Shown one piece after another: positions 20,083 through 29,955 of a stretch of DNA of 64,000 nucleotides (positions are counted from its first letter, which is position 1; each line of letters begins with the position of its first letter). A model generated the notes under the pieces. It made no database searches and was not told where the DNA came from. It was given only the letters and a program-made list of their open reading frames with translations. The stretch comes from an uncultured Bacteroidales bacterium (GTDB lineage Bacteria; Bacteroidota; Bacteroidia; Bacteroidales; Bacteroidaceae): NCBI GenBank assembly GCA_902798705.1, contig CADBXS010000014.1, positions 1 to 64,000 on the forward strand. Direction: 5' to 3'. The position numbers and the translations under genes are program-made.

Positions 20083-20117
20083 CAAAGCTACAAAAAACAA
20101 TGATACAACGTATCAAA
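20083..20117 (-). promoter_or_regulatory. Candidate promoter of the CotH-like gene, with internal palindrome
   Basis: The minus strand carries TAGCTTTG (20090-20083), a perfect match to TAnnTTTG, and a TTTG at 20117-20114 with 23-nt spacing, slightly long. Transcription would start near 20076, leaving about 100 nt before the ATG at 19977; this decides against the start at 20100. The spacer holds a palindrome, TGATAC-AAC-GTATCA (20101-20115), which could be an operator. Confidence 0.5.
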
Positions 20118-20204
20118 AAAGCCAAAAACTTTCTGTTGTCACAGATAATCACCCATTTGCAGACCATAAGGAGGAATCCTGTTCAACAGAAAAAAGGCAT
20201 GAAA

Positions 20205-20238
20205 AAAACCACACTCCCAACGAAGGGAATGTGGTTTT
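20205..20238 (-). terminator. Terminator of the ribosomal protein block
   Basis: A 14-bp stem with one wobble pair (arms 20205-20218 and 20225-20238) and a 6-nt loop lies 38 bp after the rplQ stop. On the minus strand it is followed by a run of T. It closes the rpoA-rplQ end of the block. Confidence 0.85.
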
Positions 20239-20276
20239 CAGAATACTTATGATAAAAAGTAAAAGTGACTCTGAAA

Positions 20277-20762
20277 TTAAGCCTCAGCTGGAGCTTCAGC
20301 AGTTTCAGCAGCTGGAGCTGCAGGAGCAGCAGCCTCTGCCTTTGGTGCAGAAGACTTGCGAGAACGGCGAGTAGCCTTCTTCTTTTCAGTCTTTGCCATG
20401 TTCTCATCGAAGTCAACGAGCTCGATGAAAGCCATGTCAGCAGCATCAGAAGGACGCTTACCCAACTTGATGATACGAGTGTAGCCACCCTCACGGTTTC
20501 CTACCTTTTCTGAAACAACGCCGAAAAGCTCTGTGATAGCGTACTTGTTCTGCAAGTAGCTGAAGACAACGCGGCGAGACTCTGTAGTGTCAGTCTTAGC
20601 CTTTGTGATAAGTGGCTCAACATACGTACGGAGTGCCTTAGCCTTCTGAAGGGTCGTAGTGATACGCTTGTGCATGATAAGCGAGATTGCCATGTTCGAC
20701 AGCATTGCAGCTCTGTGTGGAGCCTTACGACCAAGATGATTGAATTTCTTATTATGTCTCAT
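20277..20762 (-). CDS. rplQ: 50S ribosomal protein L17
   Basis: 161 residues. The L17 core covers about 1-125 ([20 protein letters not shown], then [17 protein letters not shown]). A tail of about 35 residues rich in Ala, Pro and Glu follows, as in Bacteroidetes L17 proteins that are longer than the E. coli form. L17 binds 23S rRNA near the exit tunnel. It lies 3 bp after rpoA and is the last gene before the terminator. Confidence 0.97.
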   Translation of the reverse strand: MRHNKKFNHLGRKAPHRAAMLSNMAISLIMHKRITTTLQKAKALRTYVEPLITKAKTDTTESRRVVFSYLQNKYAITELFGVVSEKVGNREGGYTRIIKLGKRPSDAADMAFIELVDFDENMAKTEKKKATRRSRKSSAPKAEAAAPAAPAAETAEAPAEA

Positions 20763-20765
20763 CGT

Positions 20766-21758
20766 TTAATCTTTGTCTAATTTATACTTGGAAATATCAG
20801 TTCCGAACGAAAGGTTCAAGCTCTCAAGCAAGTCGTCAAGCTCTGTGAGTGACTTCTTACCAAAGTTGCGGAACTTGAGCAGATCTGTCTTGTTAAATTG
20901 TACCAAATCGCCGAGGGTCTCAACGTCGGCAGCCTTCAAGCAGTTGAGGGCACGAACGGAGAGGTCCATATCGACAAGTTTAGTCTTAAGCAACTGGCGC
21001 ATACGCAATATTTCCTCATCAAATTCCTCATTGCCATCGAAATCATTATTCTCAAGAGTAATCTTCTCGTCGGAGAACAACATGAAGTGATAAATGAGAA
21101 TCTTGGCTGCCTCCTTCAAGGCATCCTTTGGATGAATTGAACCATCGGTAGAGACTTCGATAACAAGCTTTTCGTAGTCGGTCTTCTGCTGTACACGATA
21201 GTTCTCAACTGCGAACTTGACGTTGCGAATAGGTGTGTAGATTGAGTCGATAGCGAGCTGGTTGATCTCGTGGCAAAGTGCACGATTCTCGTCAGCTGGA
21301 ACGTAACCACGTCCCTTGTTAATCGAGAGCTCAATCTCCATTGTTGCTTTAGGATCTAAATGGCAAATTACCAAATCAGGATTTAACACTCCAAATCCAT
21401 TGAGATACTTGTTGATGTCTCCAGCTTTGAACTCGGTAGTATTCTCGACTGTGATCGAAACTGTTTCCTCATCGGTTTCGTCGACGATTTGCTTGAATCG
21501 AACTTGCTTCAGATTCAAGATAATGTTGGTGACATCTTCTTTCACTCCTGGAATTGTGGAGAACTCATGCTCAACACCGCTGATGCGGATGGAATAGATT
21601 GCATAGCCCTCAAGAGAAGAAAGAAGAATGCGGCGAAGAGCGTTTCCGACAGTAATACCGAAGCCTGGTTCCAGTGGACGGAACTCAAACTTGCCGTACT
21701 TCTCGTCGGCTTCCAACATTATGACTTTTTCTGGTTTTTGAAATGCTAATACCGCCAT
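20766..21758 (-). CDS. rpoA: RNA polymerase alpha subunit
   Basis: 330 residues, the usual length. The N-terminal assembly domain (about 1-235) contains [20 protein letters not shown] and [14 protein letters not shown]. The C-terminal domain (about 255-325) contains [20 protein letters not shown] and [16 protein letters not shown], the helix-hairpin region that touches UP elements and activators. It sits between rpsD (12-bp gap) and rplQ, the normal alpha-operon order. Confidence 0.98.
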   Translation of the reverse strand: MAVLAFQKPEKVIMLEADEKYGKFEFRPLEPGFGITVGNALRRILLSSLEGYAIYSIRISGVEHEFSTIPGVKEDVTNIILNLKQVRFKQIVDETDEETVSITVENTTEFKAGDINKYLNGFGVLNPDLVICHLDPKATMEIELSINKGRGYVPADENRALCHEINQLAIDSIYTPIRNVKFAVENYRVQQKTDYEKLVIEVSTDGSIHPKDALKEAAKILIYHFMLFSDEKITLENNDFDGNEEFDEEILRMRQLLKTKLVDMDLSVRALNCLKAADVETLGDLVQFNKTDLLKFRNFGKKSLTELDDLLESLNLSFGTDISKYKLDKD

Positions 21759-21770
21759 TGTTAATTTTTA

Positions 21771-22376
21771 TTATTTAGAGTACAACTCGACAATCATCTG
21801 TTCTTTGATATTCTCTGGAATGTCTGCACGCTCTGGCAGGTGCAAGAGCTTACCGCCCATCACGTTCTCATCCCACTCGATCCAAGGATACTTGCTGTGG
21901 TTGAAACCTGCAAGGGCTGCTGCAATGACTTCGAGAGACTTAGCCTTCTCACGAACAGCAATAATCTGACCAGGCTTAACAGAATAGGAAGGAATGTTTA
22001 CCACCTGTCCGTCAACTGTGATGTGCTTGTGGCTTACCAACTGACGTGCTGCTGCACGAGTTGGAGCAATTCCGAGACGATAAACGACATTGTCAAGACG
22101 TGCTTCAAGGAGCTGAAGGAGAACTTCACCTGTTACACCATCCTTGGAAGCAGCTTTTTCGAACAGATTGCGGAACTGGCGCTCAAGAACTCCGTAAGTA
22201 TATTTTGCCTTCTGCTTCTCAGCGAGCATAAGACCATACTCCGACTGCTTGCGGCGACGATTGTTTCCGTGCTGTCCTGCTGGATAATTGCGCTTTGAAA
22301 GAACCTTGTCTGGGCCGAAAATAGCCTCACCAAAACGACGAGAGATTCTCGACTTAGGTCCAGTGTATCTAGCCAT
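21771..22376 (-). CDS. rpsD: 30S ribosomal protein S4
   Basis: 201 residues from [17 protein letters not shown]. An in-frame Met 33 nt further upstream adds an unconserved leader and was not used. The S4 fold is visible, with NYPAGQHG near the N-terminus and the RNA-binding S4 domain [21 protein letters not shown]4 starts 30S assembly and, in many bacteria, represses its own operon. The 110-bp gap to rpsK is the longest inside this part of the block and could hold a control site, but no known structure was recognised. Confidence 0.97.
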   Translation of the reverse strand: MARYTGPKSRISRRFGEAIFGPDKVLSKRNYPAGQHGNNRRRKQSEYGLMLAEKQKAKYTYGVLERQFRNLFEKAASKDGVTGEVLLQLLEARLDNVVYRLGIAPTRAAARQLVSHKHITVDGQVVNIPSYSVKPGQIIAVREKAKSLEVIAAALAGFNHSKYPWIEWDENVMGGKLLHLPERADIPENIKEQMIVELYSK

Positions 22377-22486
22377 ATTTCTTTTTCGTTGTTTAAGTGA
22401 CTCCCCCACCCTTTAGCAGCCGCGACTGCAGAAAGGAAAGATGCAGTCCAAAAAAATCGGGTGAGTTCGTCTGCAAAAAATAATAA

Positions 22487-22876
22487 TTAAACTCTTCTTC
22501 TCTTTGGAGGACGACATCCGTTGTGTGGAAGTGGAGTAACATCGATAATCTCTGTTACCTCGATGCCTGCACCGTGTACACCACGGATTGCAGCTTCACG
22601 ACCCTGACCAGGACCCTTCACATAGGCAACGACTTTGCGGAGACCGAGATCGAATGCTACCTTTGCACAGTCCGCAGCTGCCTGCTGAGCAGCGTATGGA
22701 GTGTTCTTCTTGGAGCCACGGAAACCCATCTTACCTGCTGAAGACCAAGAAATGGCTTGACCTTCGCTGTTTGCCAAAGTAACAATGATATTGTTGAACG
22801 ACGAGTGAACATGAAGCTGTCCCTGTGCGCCAACCTTGACATTTCTCTTCTTTGCAGAAGTTGTTTTCTTTGCCAT
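22487..22876 (-). CDS. rpsK: 30S ribosomal protein S11
   Basis: 129 residues with the conserved S11 segments [32 protein letters not shown] and [17 protein letters not shown]. It belongs to the platform of the 30S subunit near the mRNA exit. It lies 9 bp after rpsM in the expected order. Confidence 0.98.
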   Translation of the reverse strand: MAKKTTSAKKRNVKVGAQGQLHVHSSFNNIIVTLANSEGQAISWSSAGKMGFRGSKKNTPYAAQQAAADCAKVAFDLGLRKVVAYVKGPGQGREAAIRGVHGAGIEVTEIIDVTPLPHNGCRPPKRRRV

Positions 22877-22885
22877 ATACGATTA

Positions 22886-23266
22886 TTATTTAGTAGCTTT
22901 TTTCTTATTTGCAACTGTCTTCTTCTTACCCTTACGAGTACGAGCATTGTTCTTTGTGCTCTGACCGCGTACAGGAAGACCGATACGATGACGGATACCA
23001 CGGTAGCAACCGATATCCATCAGGCGCTTGATGTTGAGCTGGATTTCTGAACGGAGGTCACCTTCTACCTTATAATCAGCTCCGATGACTTCACGAATCT
23101 TACCGGCCTGCTCGTCAGTCCAGTCCTTAACTTTAATGTCTTTGTCAACTCCAGCCTTTTCTAAAATCTTGGCTGAGCTACTGCGTCCAATACCAAAAAT
23201 GTAGGTTAACGCAATTTCACCTCTCTTGTTCTGTGGGAGGTCTACACCAACAATTCTTATTGCCAT
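22886..23266 (-). CDS. rpsM: 30S ribosomal protein S13
   Basis: 126 residues. [20 protein letters not shown] at the start, [20 protein letters not shown], and the basic tail [19 protein letters not shown] are typical S13. It sits in the head of the 30S subunit and contacts the P-site tRNA and the 50S. The gene follows rpmJ by 30 bp. Confidence 0.98.
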   Translation of the reverse strand: MAIRIVGVDLPQNKRGEIALTYIFGIGRSSSAKILEKAGVDKDIKVKDWTDEQAGKIREVIGADYKVEGDLRSEIQLNIKRLMDIGCYRGIRHRIGLPVRGQSTKNNARTRKGKKKTVANKKKATK

Positions 23267-23296
23267 ATCTTTAGTATATTATTTCTAACACAAGAA

Positions 23297-23413
23297 TTAT
23301 CCCTGACGAGTCTTGAACTTAGGGTTCTTCTTATTAATTACAAACAGACGTCCCTTACGTCTTACGATAACGCAATCTGGTGTACGTTTCTTTAATGATG
23401 CTCTTGTTTTCAT
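23297..23413 (-). CDS. rpmJ: 50S ribosomal protein L36, zinc-free form
   Basis: 38 residues from [14 protein letters not shown] to [10 protein letters not shown]. The four-ligand zinc motif of the C+ form is absent (one Cys only), so this is a zinc-free type. A longer in-frame extension upstream has no conservation and was rejected. It lies between infA and rpsM as usual. Confidence 0.95.
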   Translation of the reverse strand: MKTRASLKKRTPDCVIVRRKGRLFVINKKNPKFKTRQG

Positions 23414-23471
23414 TATAAAGATTCTTTTATTTGTCTGAAAGAATAACGAATGTAGAAATCGGAAAAACTCA

Positions 23472-23690
23472 TTATTTGTAGCGGAAAACAATCCTGCCCT
23501 TCGAGAGGTCGTAAGGAGACATCTCAACTCGAATCTTGTCGCCTGGAAGAATCTTAATGTAGTGCATTCTCATCTTGCCAGAGATGTGAGCGATAATCTC
23601 ATGACCATTTTCCAATTCTACACGAAACATTGCATTCGACAATGCTTCAACTATAGTTCCGTCTTGCTCAATTGCTGACTGTTTAGCCAT
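23472..23690 (-). CDS. infA: Translation initiation factor IF-1
   Basis: 72 residues, the exact family length: [20 protein letters not shown], then [20 protein letters not shown] and [14 protein letters not shown], an OB-fold that blocks the ribosomal A site during initiation. It starts 3 bp after the map stop codon, so translation is probably coupled. Confidence 0.98.
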   Translation of the reverse strand: MAKQSAIEQDGTIVEALSNAMFRVELENGHEIIAHISGKMRMHYIKILPGDKIRVEMSPYDLSKGRIVFRYK

Positions 23691-23693
23691 AAT

Positions 23694-24491
23694 TTAGATA
23701 AATTTGTCTGCTAATACTTTTTCTATCTCGTCGAACGATGAAAGGATGTCGGCCTTTCCCTTTCGAACACATAAAGAATGCTCGTAGTGGGCAGCAGGCT
23801 TCTTGTCGCGAGTGACAATTCCCCATCGGTCTTCTTGCATGTAAATGTCCTTCGTGCCCATCGAAATCATTGGTTCGATGGCAATGCAAAGGCCATTTTT
23901 CAGGAGTATGCCGTTTCCACGTCTTCCGTAGTTAGGCACCTGAGGATCCTCATGCATCTCGTGACCAACTCCGTGACCAACGAATTCGCGAACAACTCCA
24001 TATCCCTGTGCTTCGCAATGCTGCTGGATAGCGTAGGAAATGTCGCCAAGTCGGTGACCAACGACTGCCTGCTCAATGCCCTTGTAAAGAGCCTCCTTGG
24101 TGGTCTTGAGCAGTTTTTTCACCTCTGCGGATATCTCGCCAACGGGAAACGTGTAGCAAGAATCTCCACAGAAACCGTTCAGGCGTGTTCCACAGTCGAT
24201 GGAGACTATATCGCCGTCCTGAAGCGGAACGTCGTTGGGTATGCCATGCACTACCTGCTCATTCACCGAAGTACAGATGCTGGCTGGGAACGCACCTCCA
24301 TAGGGGTTTGGAAACCCCTTGAAGGTTGGTTCTGCGCCGTGATCTCGGATGAACTCCTCTGCAACCTTGTCCAACTGCTTGGTGGTTACTCCTGGCTTAA
24401 TCAGCTTTGCCAATTCGGCAAGTGTCTTGCCTATCAGCAAGTTTGCCTCACGCAGGAGCTCAACCTCTTCATCAGTCTTGAGATAGATCAT
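23694..24491 (-). CDS. map: Methionine aminopeptidase, type I
   Basis: 265 residues. It removes the initiator Met from new proteins. The pita-bread fold metal ligands are visible: VSIDCGTRLNGFCGDSC (two Asp), FVGHGVGHEMHEDPQVPNYG (His), and IAIEPMISMG with a later Glu in the YEHSLCV region. VNEQVVHGIP carries the substrate His. It lies between secY and infA, the standard place in this operon. Confidence 0.97.
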   Translation of the reverse strand: MIYLKTDEEVELLREANLLIGKTLAELAKLIKPGVTTKQLDKVAEEFIRDHGAEPTFKGFPNPYGGAFPASICTSVNEQVVHGIPNDVPLQDGDIVSIDCGTRLNGFCGDSCYTFPVGEISAEVKKLLKTTKEALYKGIEQAVVGHRLGDISYAIQQHCEAQGYGVVREFVGHGVGHEMHEDPQVPNYGRRGNGILLKNGLCIAIEPMISMGTKDIYMQEDRWGIVTRDKKPAAHYEHSLCVRKGKADILSSFDEIEKVLADKFI

Positions 24492-24501
24492 CTTTATCTA
24501 A

Positions 24502-25826
24502 TCAATAAGCAGCATGAGCACCACGAACACGACCAGTTTCGAGCAGACCATCATAGTGACGCATGAGGAGGTGGCTCTCAATCTGCTGGAGAGTGTCGAG
24601 CACAACACCTACAAGAATCAACAAGGATGTTCCACCAAAGAACTGAGCGAATTCACGTTGTACACCAAATACATCTGCAAATGCAGGCAGGATTGCAATC
24701 AAAGCGAGGAACAAAGAACCTGGCAATGTGATGCGGTCCATGATCTTGTCGATGAAGTTGGCAGTGTCCTTACCAGGCTTCACACCTGGAATGAAACCAT
24801 TGTTACGCTTCATGTCCTCTGCCATCTGAGTTGGATTGATTGTGATGGCTGTGTAGAGGTAAGTGAAGAGTATAATCAAAGCTGCGAAAATGAGATTATA
24901 AACCCAGCTTGTATTATCAATGAGCGCACTCATGAATGAGTTGAGCTTGCCACCAGCAATATATCCCGCAACAGTGACAGGGATGAACATGATTGCCTGT
25001 GCAAAGATGATAGGCATAACGTTTGCAGCGTATGGCTTGAGAGGAATGTACTGGCGTGCACCACCGTACTGACGGTTACCAACAACACGCTTTGCATACT
25101 GTACTGGCACCTTGCGAGTACCCTGAACGAGCAGGATAGCAGCTGCAATGACAGCCAAGAACAGGATGATTTCCACCAAGAAGACGATCAAACCGCCCTG
25201 ACCTGGAGAAGAGAAGCGAGTCGTGAGTTCCTGAACAAATGCCTGAGGGAAACGCGCGATGATACCAATCATGATGATGAGAGATACACCGTTACCGATA
25301 CCCTTGTCGGTGATACGTTCACCAAGCCAAAGAATGAACATGCTACCTGCTGCAAGAATGATAGTGGATGTGATGATGAACACAGTCCAAGATTGATGAG
25401 GTAAGAAGGAGCCTGGAAGAGGAGAATCACCACTGTCAAATAACGAGTGTACTGGTTCATCTTCCGACGACCACTCTCACCTTCTCTCTGCATCTTCTGG
25501 AAATATGGCACAGCCAAACCCAGCAACTGCATCACGATGGAAGCAGAGATGTATGGCATGATACCAAGCGCGAAGATTGAAGCCTTAGAGAAAGCACCAC
25601 CTGAGAACATGTCAAGCAGAGACATCAAGCCACCTTCTGTCTGGTTGCGAAGACCCTGAAGAGCGTCGGTGTCAACGCCTGGAAGTACTACGTACGAACC
25701 AAAGCGATATACAGCCACGAAGAACAAGGTGATGAGGAGGCGAGTACGCAGATCCTCAATCTTCCAGATGTTAGACAATGTCTTAACTAGCTTGTTATTC
25801 TTAAGTTTATCGATTGCTTGTCCCAT
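24502..25826 (-). pseudogene. secY: Protein translocase SecY, frame broken at about 25385
   Basis: SecY forms the membrane channel for secreted and membrane proteins. The N-terminal part (from 25826) reads through TM1-TM3 to LLFQAPSYLIN and then runs into a wrong frame that stops at 25269. The C-terminal part resumes in another frame at WTVFIITSTIILAAGSMF (TM4) and continues normally through GERITDKGIGNGVS to the end at 24502. Compared with relatives, the periplasmic loop between TM3 and TM4 is missing, roughly 40 nt with length 1 modulo 3. SecY is essential, so an assembly error, or an intact copy elsewhere, is more likely than real loss. Spacing to rplO (3 bp) and map (10 bp) is normal. Confidence 0.9.
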
Positions 25827-25829
25827 TGT

Positions 25830-26276
25830 TTAGAGTTTTACAGCGTTTCCGCCCTTTTCAGTGATTGCAGCCTCAGCAGTCTTAGAGAATGCATGAGCCT
25901 CTACGTCAACTTTTGCAGTAAGTTCACCAGTTCCGAGAATCTTCACAAGCTGGTTCTTGTTGATGAAACCAGCAGCAATGAGTTCTTCAATGCCCACCTT
26001 CGTGAGGTTCTTGTCATCAACCAGCTTCTGGATAACACCCAGATTGATAGCCTTGTATTCCACACGGTTGATGTTCTTGAAACCAAACTTAGGTACACGG
26101 CGCTGGAGTGGCATCTGACCACCCTCGAAACCGATCTTCTTCTTATAACCAGATCTTGCCTTGGCACCCTTGTGACCACGAGTTGAGGTACGACCCTTGC
26201 CTGAGCCATAACCACGACCAACACGCTTACTATTGTGTGTTGAGCCTTCAGCTGGTTTTAAATTATGTAATTCCAT
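25830..26276 (-). CDS. rplO: 50S ribosomal protein L15
   Basis: 148 residues: MELHNLKPAEGSTHNSKRVG, the glycine-rich RGYGSGKGRTSTRGHKGAK, and the C-terminal EAHAFSKTAEAAITEKGG. L15 is a late-assembly 50S protein. It lies directly before secY in the spc segment. Confidence 0.98.
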   Translation of the reverse strand: MELHNLKPAEGSTHNSKRVGRGYGSGKGRTSTRGHKGAKARSGYKKKIGFEGGQMPLQRRVPKFGFKNINRVEYKAINLGVIQKLVDDKNLTKVGIEELIAAGFINKNQLVKILGTGELTAKVDVEAHAFSKTAEAAITEKGGNAVKL

Positions 26277-26322
26277 TTATTACTCAATTTAAAAGTTTCT
26301 TGTTAAAAACGATAACCTCAAA

Positions 26323-26499
26323 TTAGTCGATCACTTCGACAAGGTGCTGCACCTTGCGGATCATACCGCGCAATGAAGGAGTATCCTCATGCTCAACCAC
26401 GGAGTTGATTCTGTGCAAGCCAAGAGAGTCAAGTGTGCGCTTCTGATCGATAGGACGATTGTTGCGGCTCTTAATCTGCTTAATCTTTATTGTTGCCAT
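26323..26499 (-). CDS. rpmD: 50S ribosomal protein L30
   Basis: 58 residues: [40 protein letters not shown], and the end QHLVEVID, a complete L30. It starts 15 bp after rpsE. A strong AGGAGG (26509-26514 on the minus strand) lies 9 nt before the ATG and overlaps the rpsE stop, which is unusual in this phylum. Confidence 0.96.
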   Translation of the reverse strand: MATIKIKQIKSRNNRPIDQKRTLDSLGLHRINSVVEHEDTPSLRGMIRKVQHLVEVID

Positions 26500-26513
26500 G
26501 TTGATTTACCTCC

Positions 26514-26947
26514 TTATCCTTTGAATACTTTTGTCAAACTTACACCGCGGTTAGCAGCGATTGTCTTAGGGTCACGCATGTTGGCGAGAGCCTCGATGGT
26601 AGCCTTCACGAGGTTGTGAGGGTTGGAAGAACCTTTCGACTTAGCAAGCACGTCAGTAATACCAACGCTCTCAAATACAGCACGCATAGCACCACCTGCT
26701 ACCACACCTGTACCAGCAGAAGCTGGCATGATGAGTACGCGTGCGCCACCGTACTTAGCGATTGCCTCGTGAGGAACAGTCCAGCCTTACCAAGACCGTA
26801 ACCGATGACACCGTCACCATTACCTACAACAACGATTGCAGCAAAAGTGAATGTTCTACCACCCTTTGTAACCTTGGTAACACGATTAATAGCAACCAAT
26901 CGATCTTTCAGTTCGACGTCGTTTCCTATTTTTACTCTATTAACCAT
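26514..26947 (-). pseudogene. rpsE: 30S ribosomal protein S5, frame broken at about 26785
   Basis: S5 helps decoding accuracy and mRNA unwinding. The first part (from 26947) reads [20 protein letters not shown] to [11 protein letters not shown] and then goes out of frame. The rest continues in another frame from [20 protein letters not shown] to the normal end VSLTKVFKG. Relatives have about 25 more residues between these points (the EVTAAIAKG... helix region). The apparent loss is therefore about 75-80 nt, length 1 modulo 3. The protein as written would not work, and the gene is essential, so assembly error is the leading explanation. Only about 1.4 kb separates it from the secY lesion. Confidence 0.9.
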
Positions 26948-26956
26948 AATCTAAAA

Positions 26957-27298
26957 TTAAAATTTAAGTCCAGCGTTACGGGCAGCATCAGCCACCGCCT
27001 TAATTCTACCATGATAGAGGTAACCATTACGGTCGAACACCACAGAAGTGATGCCAGCCTCAATCGCCTTCTTAGCAATGAGTTCGCCCACCTTTGCAGC
27101 CTGCTCGCTCTTGTTGCTTGCCTCAATTCCGAGTGAAGATGCTGCTACGAGCGTCTTCTGCTCATCGTCGTTAATCACCTGAACGTAAATCTGCTTGTTG
27201 CTTCTGAACACAGACATACGAGGACGTTCAGCAGTACCAGATATCTTATTGCGTACTCTATACTTGATTTTAGTACGTCTTTCATTCTTTGTTATCAT
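26957..27298 (-). CDS. rplR: 50S ribosomal protein L18
   Basis: 113 residues: [40 protein letters not shown] and the end [20 protein letters not shown] match L18, which carries 5S rRNA into the 50S subunit. It lies between rplF (18-bp gap) and rpsE (9-bp gap). Confidence 0.98.
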   Translation of the reverse strand: MITKNERRTKIKYRVRNKISGTAERPRMSVFRSNKQIYVQVINDDEQKTLVAASSLGIEASNKSEQAAKVGELIAKKAIEAGITSVVFDRNGYLYHGRIKAVADAARNAGLKF

Positions 27299-27316
27299 AC
27301 TCGTACAATTGTTTTA

Positions 27317-27886
27317 TTATTTAGCACTTGCTGACTTACCAGACTTTCTTCTAATCACTTCGCCCTGGAAGCGGATACCCTTGCCCTTGTAAGGCTCAGG
27401 CTTACGGAATGAGCGAATCTTCGCACATACCATACCAAGCAACTGCTTGTCGCAAGATTCGAGCATGATGAGAGGATCCTGGTTTCTCTCACTCTTTGTT
27501 TCCACCTTCACTTCCTTAGGTACCTCGAAAACGATAGCGTGAGAGTATCCCAAAGCAAACTCGAGCACATTGCCCTGGTTGCTAACGCGGTAGCCGACAC
27601 CCACAAGCTGGAGTGTCTTCTTGTAGCCCTCCGATACACCAACAACCATGTTGTTCACAAGAGCACGGTACAAGCCATGGAAAGCGTGACGCTGCTTTGC
27701 ATTGTCAGTCATCATCTCAGTATTCTCTTCCATTGTCAACTTTCCGTCCTCGATAGTAACCTTGATTGCAGGGTTTACATACTGTGAGAGTTCACCTTTA
27801 GGACCTTTTACAGTTACAATGTCATCCTTATGAGTAATTGTTACTCCAGCAGGAATACTAATAGGTAATTTACCAATTCTAGACAT
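27317..27886 (-). CDS. rplF: 50S ribosomal protein L6
   Basis: 189 residues from MSRIGKLPISIPAGV. An 11-residue upstream extension is not conserved. A TAGGAGG with the AGGAGG core at 27894-27899 lies 7 nt before the ATG and supports this start. The second L6 domain ends with the conserved PEPYKGKGIRFQGEVIRRK. L6 sits near the GTPase centre of the 50S. Confidence 0.97.
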   Translation of the reverse strand: MSRIGKLPISIPAGVTITHKDDIVTVKGPKGELSQYVNPAIKVTIEDGKLTMEENTEMMTDNAKQRHAFHGLYRALVNNMVVGVSEGYKKTLQLVGVGYRVSNQGNVLEFALGYSHAIVFEVPKEVKVETKSERNQDPLIMLESCDKQLLGMVCAKIRSFRKPEPYKGKGIRFQGEVIRRKSGKSASAK

Positions 27887-27903
27887 TATATATCCTCCTA
27901 AAA

Positions 27904-28299
27904 TTAATATACGTAACAAAGGACTTCGCCGCCAATCTTCAGCTCAGAAGCCTCCTTGTCTGTCATTACACCTTTGGAAGTAGATATGATTGCAATACCT
28001 AATCCGTTAATCACACGTGGCATGTCCTTGTAACCCGTGTACTTACGAAGTCCTGGGCGGGACACGCGCTTCAAGCTCTGAATAGCGCTTGTTTTTGTTT
28101 CGGCATCGTACTTGAGCGCAATCTTGATTGTTCCCTGAGGACCATCCTCAATGAACTTGTAGTTCAGTACGTAGCCCTTGTCGAAGAGAATCTTTGTGAT
28201 TTCCTTCTTCAAGTTCGAAGCTGGTACTTCAACGACCTTGTGCTTTGCCATGATCGCGTTTCTCAGTCTCGTCAGATAATCTGCTATTGGATCTGTCAT
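27904..28299 (-). CDS. rpsH: 30S ribosomal protein S8
   Basis: 131 residues: MTDPIADYLTRLRNAIMAKH, RVSRPGLRKYTGYKDMPRV and GLGIAIISTSKGVMTDKEA are standard S8. It binds 16S rRNA helix 21 and, in E. coli, represses the spc operon. The 81-bp gap to rpsN holds only a tiny TCGGG/CCCGA hairpin. Confidence 0.98.
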   Translation of the reverse strand: MTDPIADYLTRLRNAIMAKHKVVEVPASNLKKEITKILFDKGYVLNYKFIEDGPQGTIKIALKYDAETKTSAIQSLKRVSRPGLRKYTGYKDMPRVINGLGIAIISTSKGVMTDKEASELKIGGEVLCYVY

Positions 28300-28380
28300 G
28301 ATTTTAAATTAATCGGGCCACCCCGACAATATTTAAATGATTAATAAAAAAATGAGTTGCATTTCTGAGTGCATTATCCA

Positions 28381-28680
28381 CTACCAGCTTGCCTTCTTCA
28401 CTCCTGGAATCAGACCTGCTGAAGCCATTTCGCGGAACTGGATACGGGAAATGCCGAACTGGCGGATGTAGCCACGTGGACGGCCCGTAATCTTGCAGCG
28501 GTTGTGGAGACGGATTGGGTTAGCATTTGCTGGAATGCTCTGGAGCTTGCGAGCAGCCTCGTATGCCTCTTCAGGTTCGCCTGTAGCGACAATCTTCTTG
28601 AGCGCTGCACGCTTAGCAGCATACTTGGCAACGAGCTTAGCGCGCTTCACCTCGCGAGCCTTCATTGATTCTTTAGCCAT
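28381..28680 (-). CDS. rpsN: 30S ribosomal protein S14, zinc-free form
   Basis: 99 residues, the long C- type without the CxxC pairs. [20 protein letters not shown] at the start and [19 protein letters not shown] with [11 protein letters not shown] at the end identify it. It belongs to the 30S head and lies 10 bp after rplE. Confidence 0.98.
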   Translation of the reverse strand: MAKESMKAREVKRAKLVAKYAAKRAALKKIVATGEPEEAYEAARKLQSIPANANPIRLHNRCKITGRPRGYIRQFGISRIQFREMASAGLIPGVKKASW

Positions 28681-28690
28681 ATCTCTCTAA

Positions 28691-29245
28691 TTATTTGTTA
28701 GCGTTCTTAAATGGAAGACCGAAAGCCTTGAGAAGAGCATAACCTTCCTCGTCTGTCTTGGCAGAAGTGACGAAAGTGATGTTCATACCATTGATTTTGT
28801 CCACCTGGTCGATGTTGATTTCAGGGAAGATAATCTGTTCCTGAACACCGAGCGTGTAGTTGCCACGACCGTCGAACTTAGCCTCAATACCCTTGAAGTC
28901 GCGGATACGAGGAAGAGAAACACGAACGAGACGCTCAAGGAACTCATACATTCTCTCACGACGAAGAGTCACCATCACACCGATAGGCATCTTCTTACGA
29001 AGGCGGAAATTCGAGATATCCTTCTTCGACATCGTTGCAACTGGCTGCTGGCCAGTAATCTGAGCAATCTCCTTGATTGCCACCTCTATCATCTTCTTGT
29101 CCTGAGTGGCATCACCAAGACCCTGGTTCACCACAATCTTCTTCAATACAGGAATCTGCATAGGAGAAGAATAGTTGAACTGTTTCATCAATGCTGGAGC
29201 AATCTGCTCAGCATATACTTTCTTAAGATTTGCAGTATTAGCCAT
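28691..29245 (-). CDS. rplE: 50S ribosomal protein L5
   Basis: 184 residues with [39 protein letters not shown] and [12 protein letters not shown], all typical L5. L5 binds 5S rRNA and forms the central bridge to the 30S. Its ATG shares one base with the rplX stop (TAATG), so the two are translationally coupled. A partial Shine-Dalgarno (AGGAGAGGA) lies inside the end of rplX. Confidence 0.98.
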   Translation of the reverse strand: MANTANLKKVYAEQIAPALMKQFNYSSPMQIPVLKKIVVNQGLGDATQDKKMIEVAIKEIAQITGQQPVATMSKKDISNFRLRKKMPIGVMVTLRRERMYEFLERLVRVSLPRIRDFKGIEAKFDGRGNYTLGVQEQIIFPEINIDQVDKINGMNITFVTSAKTDEEGYALLKAFGLPFKNANK

Positions 29246-29562
29246 TAGATTTCCTCTCCTGATTTTTTAGCGTAACGAACTAATTTGCCATTAGCACCAA
29301 TTCTGCGACCGATACGAGTTGCCTCACCTGTCTTAGGGTCAACAACATTCAGGTTTGAGATGTGGATAGGTGCCTCCTGCTTGATAATGCCTCCCTGAGG
29401 GTGCTGTGCACTTGGCTTGGTGCTCTTCGACACCATGTTAATGCCCTCGACAACGGCACGCTGTTCCTTCACCAAGACGCGAAGAACCTTGCCCTTCTGC
29501 CCCTTGTTGTTGCCAGCGTTGACAATCACCGTGTCGCCTTTCTTAATATGTAATTTACTCAT
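29245..29562 (-). CDS. rplX: 50S ribosomal protein L24
   Basis: 105 residues: [20 protein letters not shown] (KOW motif), then [20 protein letters not shown] and [21 protein letters not shown]24 starts 50S assembly. It lies 24 bp after rplN, with a one-base overlap with rplE. Confidence 0.98.
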   Translation of the reverse strand: MSKLHIKKGDTVIVNAGNNKGQKGKVLRVLVKEQRAVVEGINMVSKSTKPSAQHPQGGIIKQEAPIHISNLNVVDPKTGEATRIGRRIGANGKLVRYAKKSGEEI

Positions 29563-29586
29563 TACTTTGTGCGTCTTTAAAAGTTT

Positions 29587-29952
29587 TTAAAGTACTTCAG
29601 TAGCCAAAGAAACTACCTTCATGTTTACAGCACGGAGTTCACGAGCCACAGGGCCGAAAATACGGCTACCTCTCATCTCACCAGCATTGTTCAGAAGAAC
29701 ACATGCGTTGTCATCAAAGCGGATGTAGGAGCCATCGGCACGGCGAACTTCCTTCTTCGTGCGAACAATCAGAGCCTTCGATACTGTTCCCTTCTTCACT
29801 TCAGAAGTAGGAATCGCATTCTTAACTGCAACGACAATCACATCGCCAACAGAAGCATAGCGACGCTTCGTACCGCCGAGAACGCGGATGCAAAGAACCT
29901 CGCGTGCACCACTATTGTCTGCAACTGTCAATCTTGATTCTGTCTGTATCAT
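29587..29952 (-). CDS. rplN: 50S ribosomal protein L14
   Basis: 121 residues: [38 protein letters not shown] and [19 protein letters not shown] are typical L14, at the 50S interface with 16S helix 14. It lies 3 bp after rpsQ. Confidence 0.98.
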   Translation of the reverse strand: MIQTESRLTVADNSGAREVLCIRVLGGTKRRYASVGDVIVVAVKNAIPTSEVKKGTVSKALIVRTKKEVRRADGSYIRFDDNACVLLNNAGEMRGSRIFGPVARELRAVNMKVVSLATEVL

Positions 29953-29955
29953 AAT

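Noticed and set aside
19978..20100. Earlier start for the CotH-like gene
   Set aside because: It begins upstream of the predicted transcription start, and the later Met gives a proper signal peptide.
25269..25826. Programmed frameshift in secY
   Set aside because: Residues are missing at the junction as well as the frame being changed, so this is a deletion rather than ribosomal slippage.
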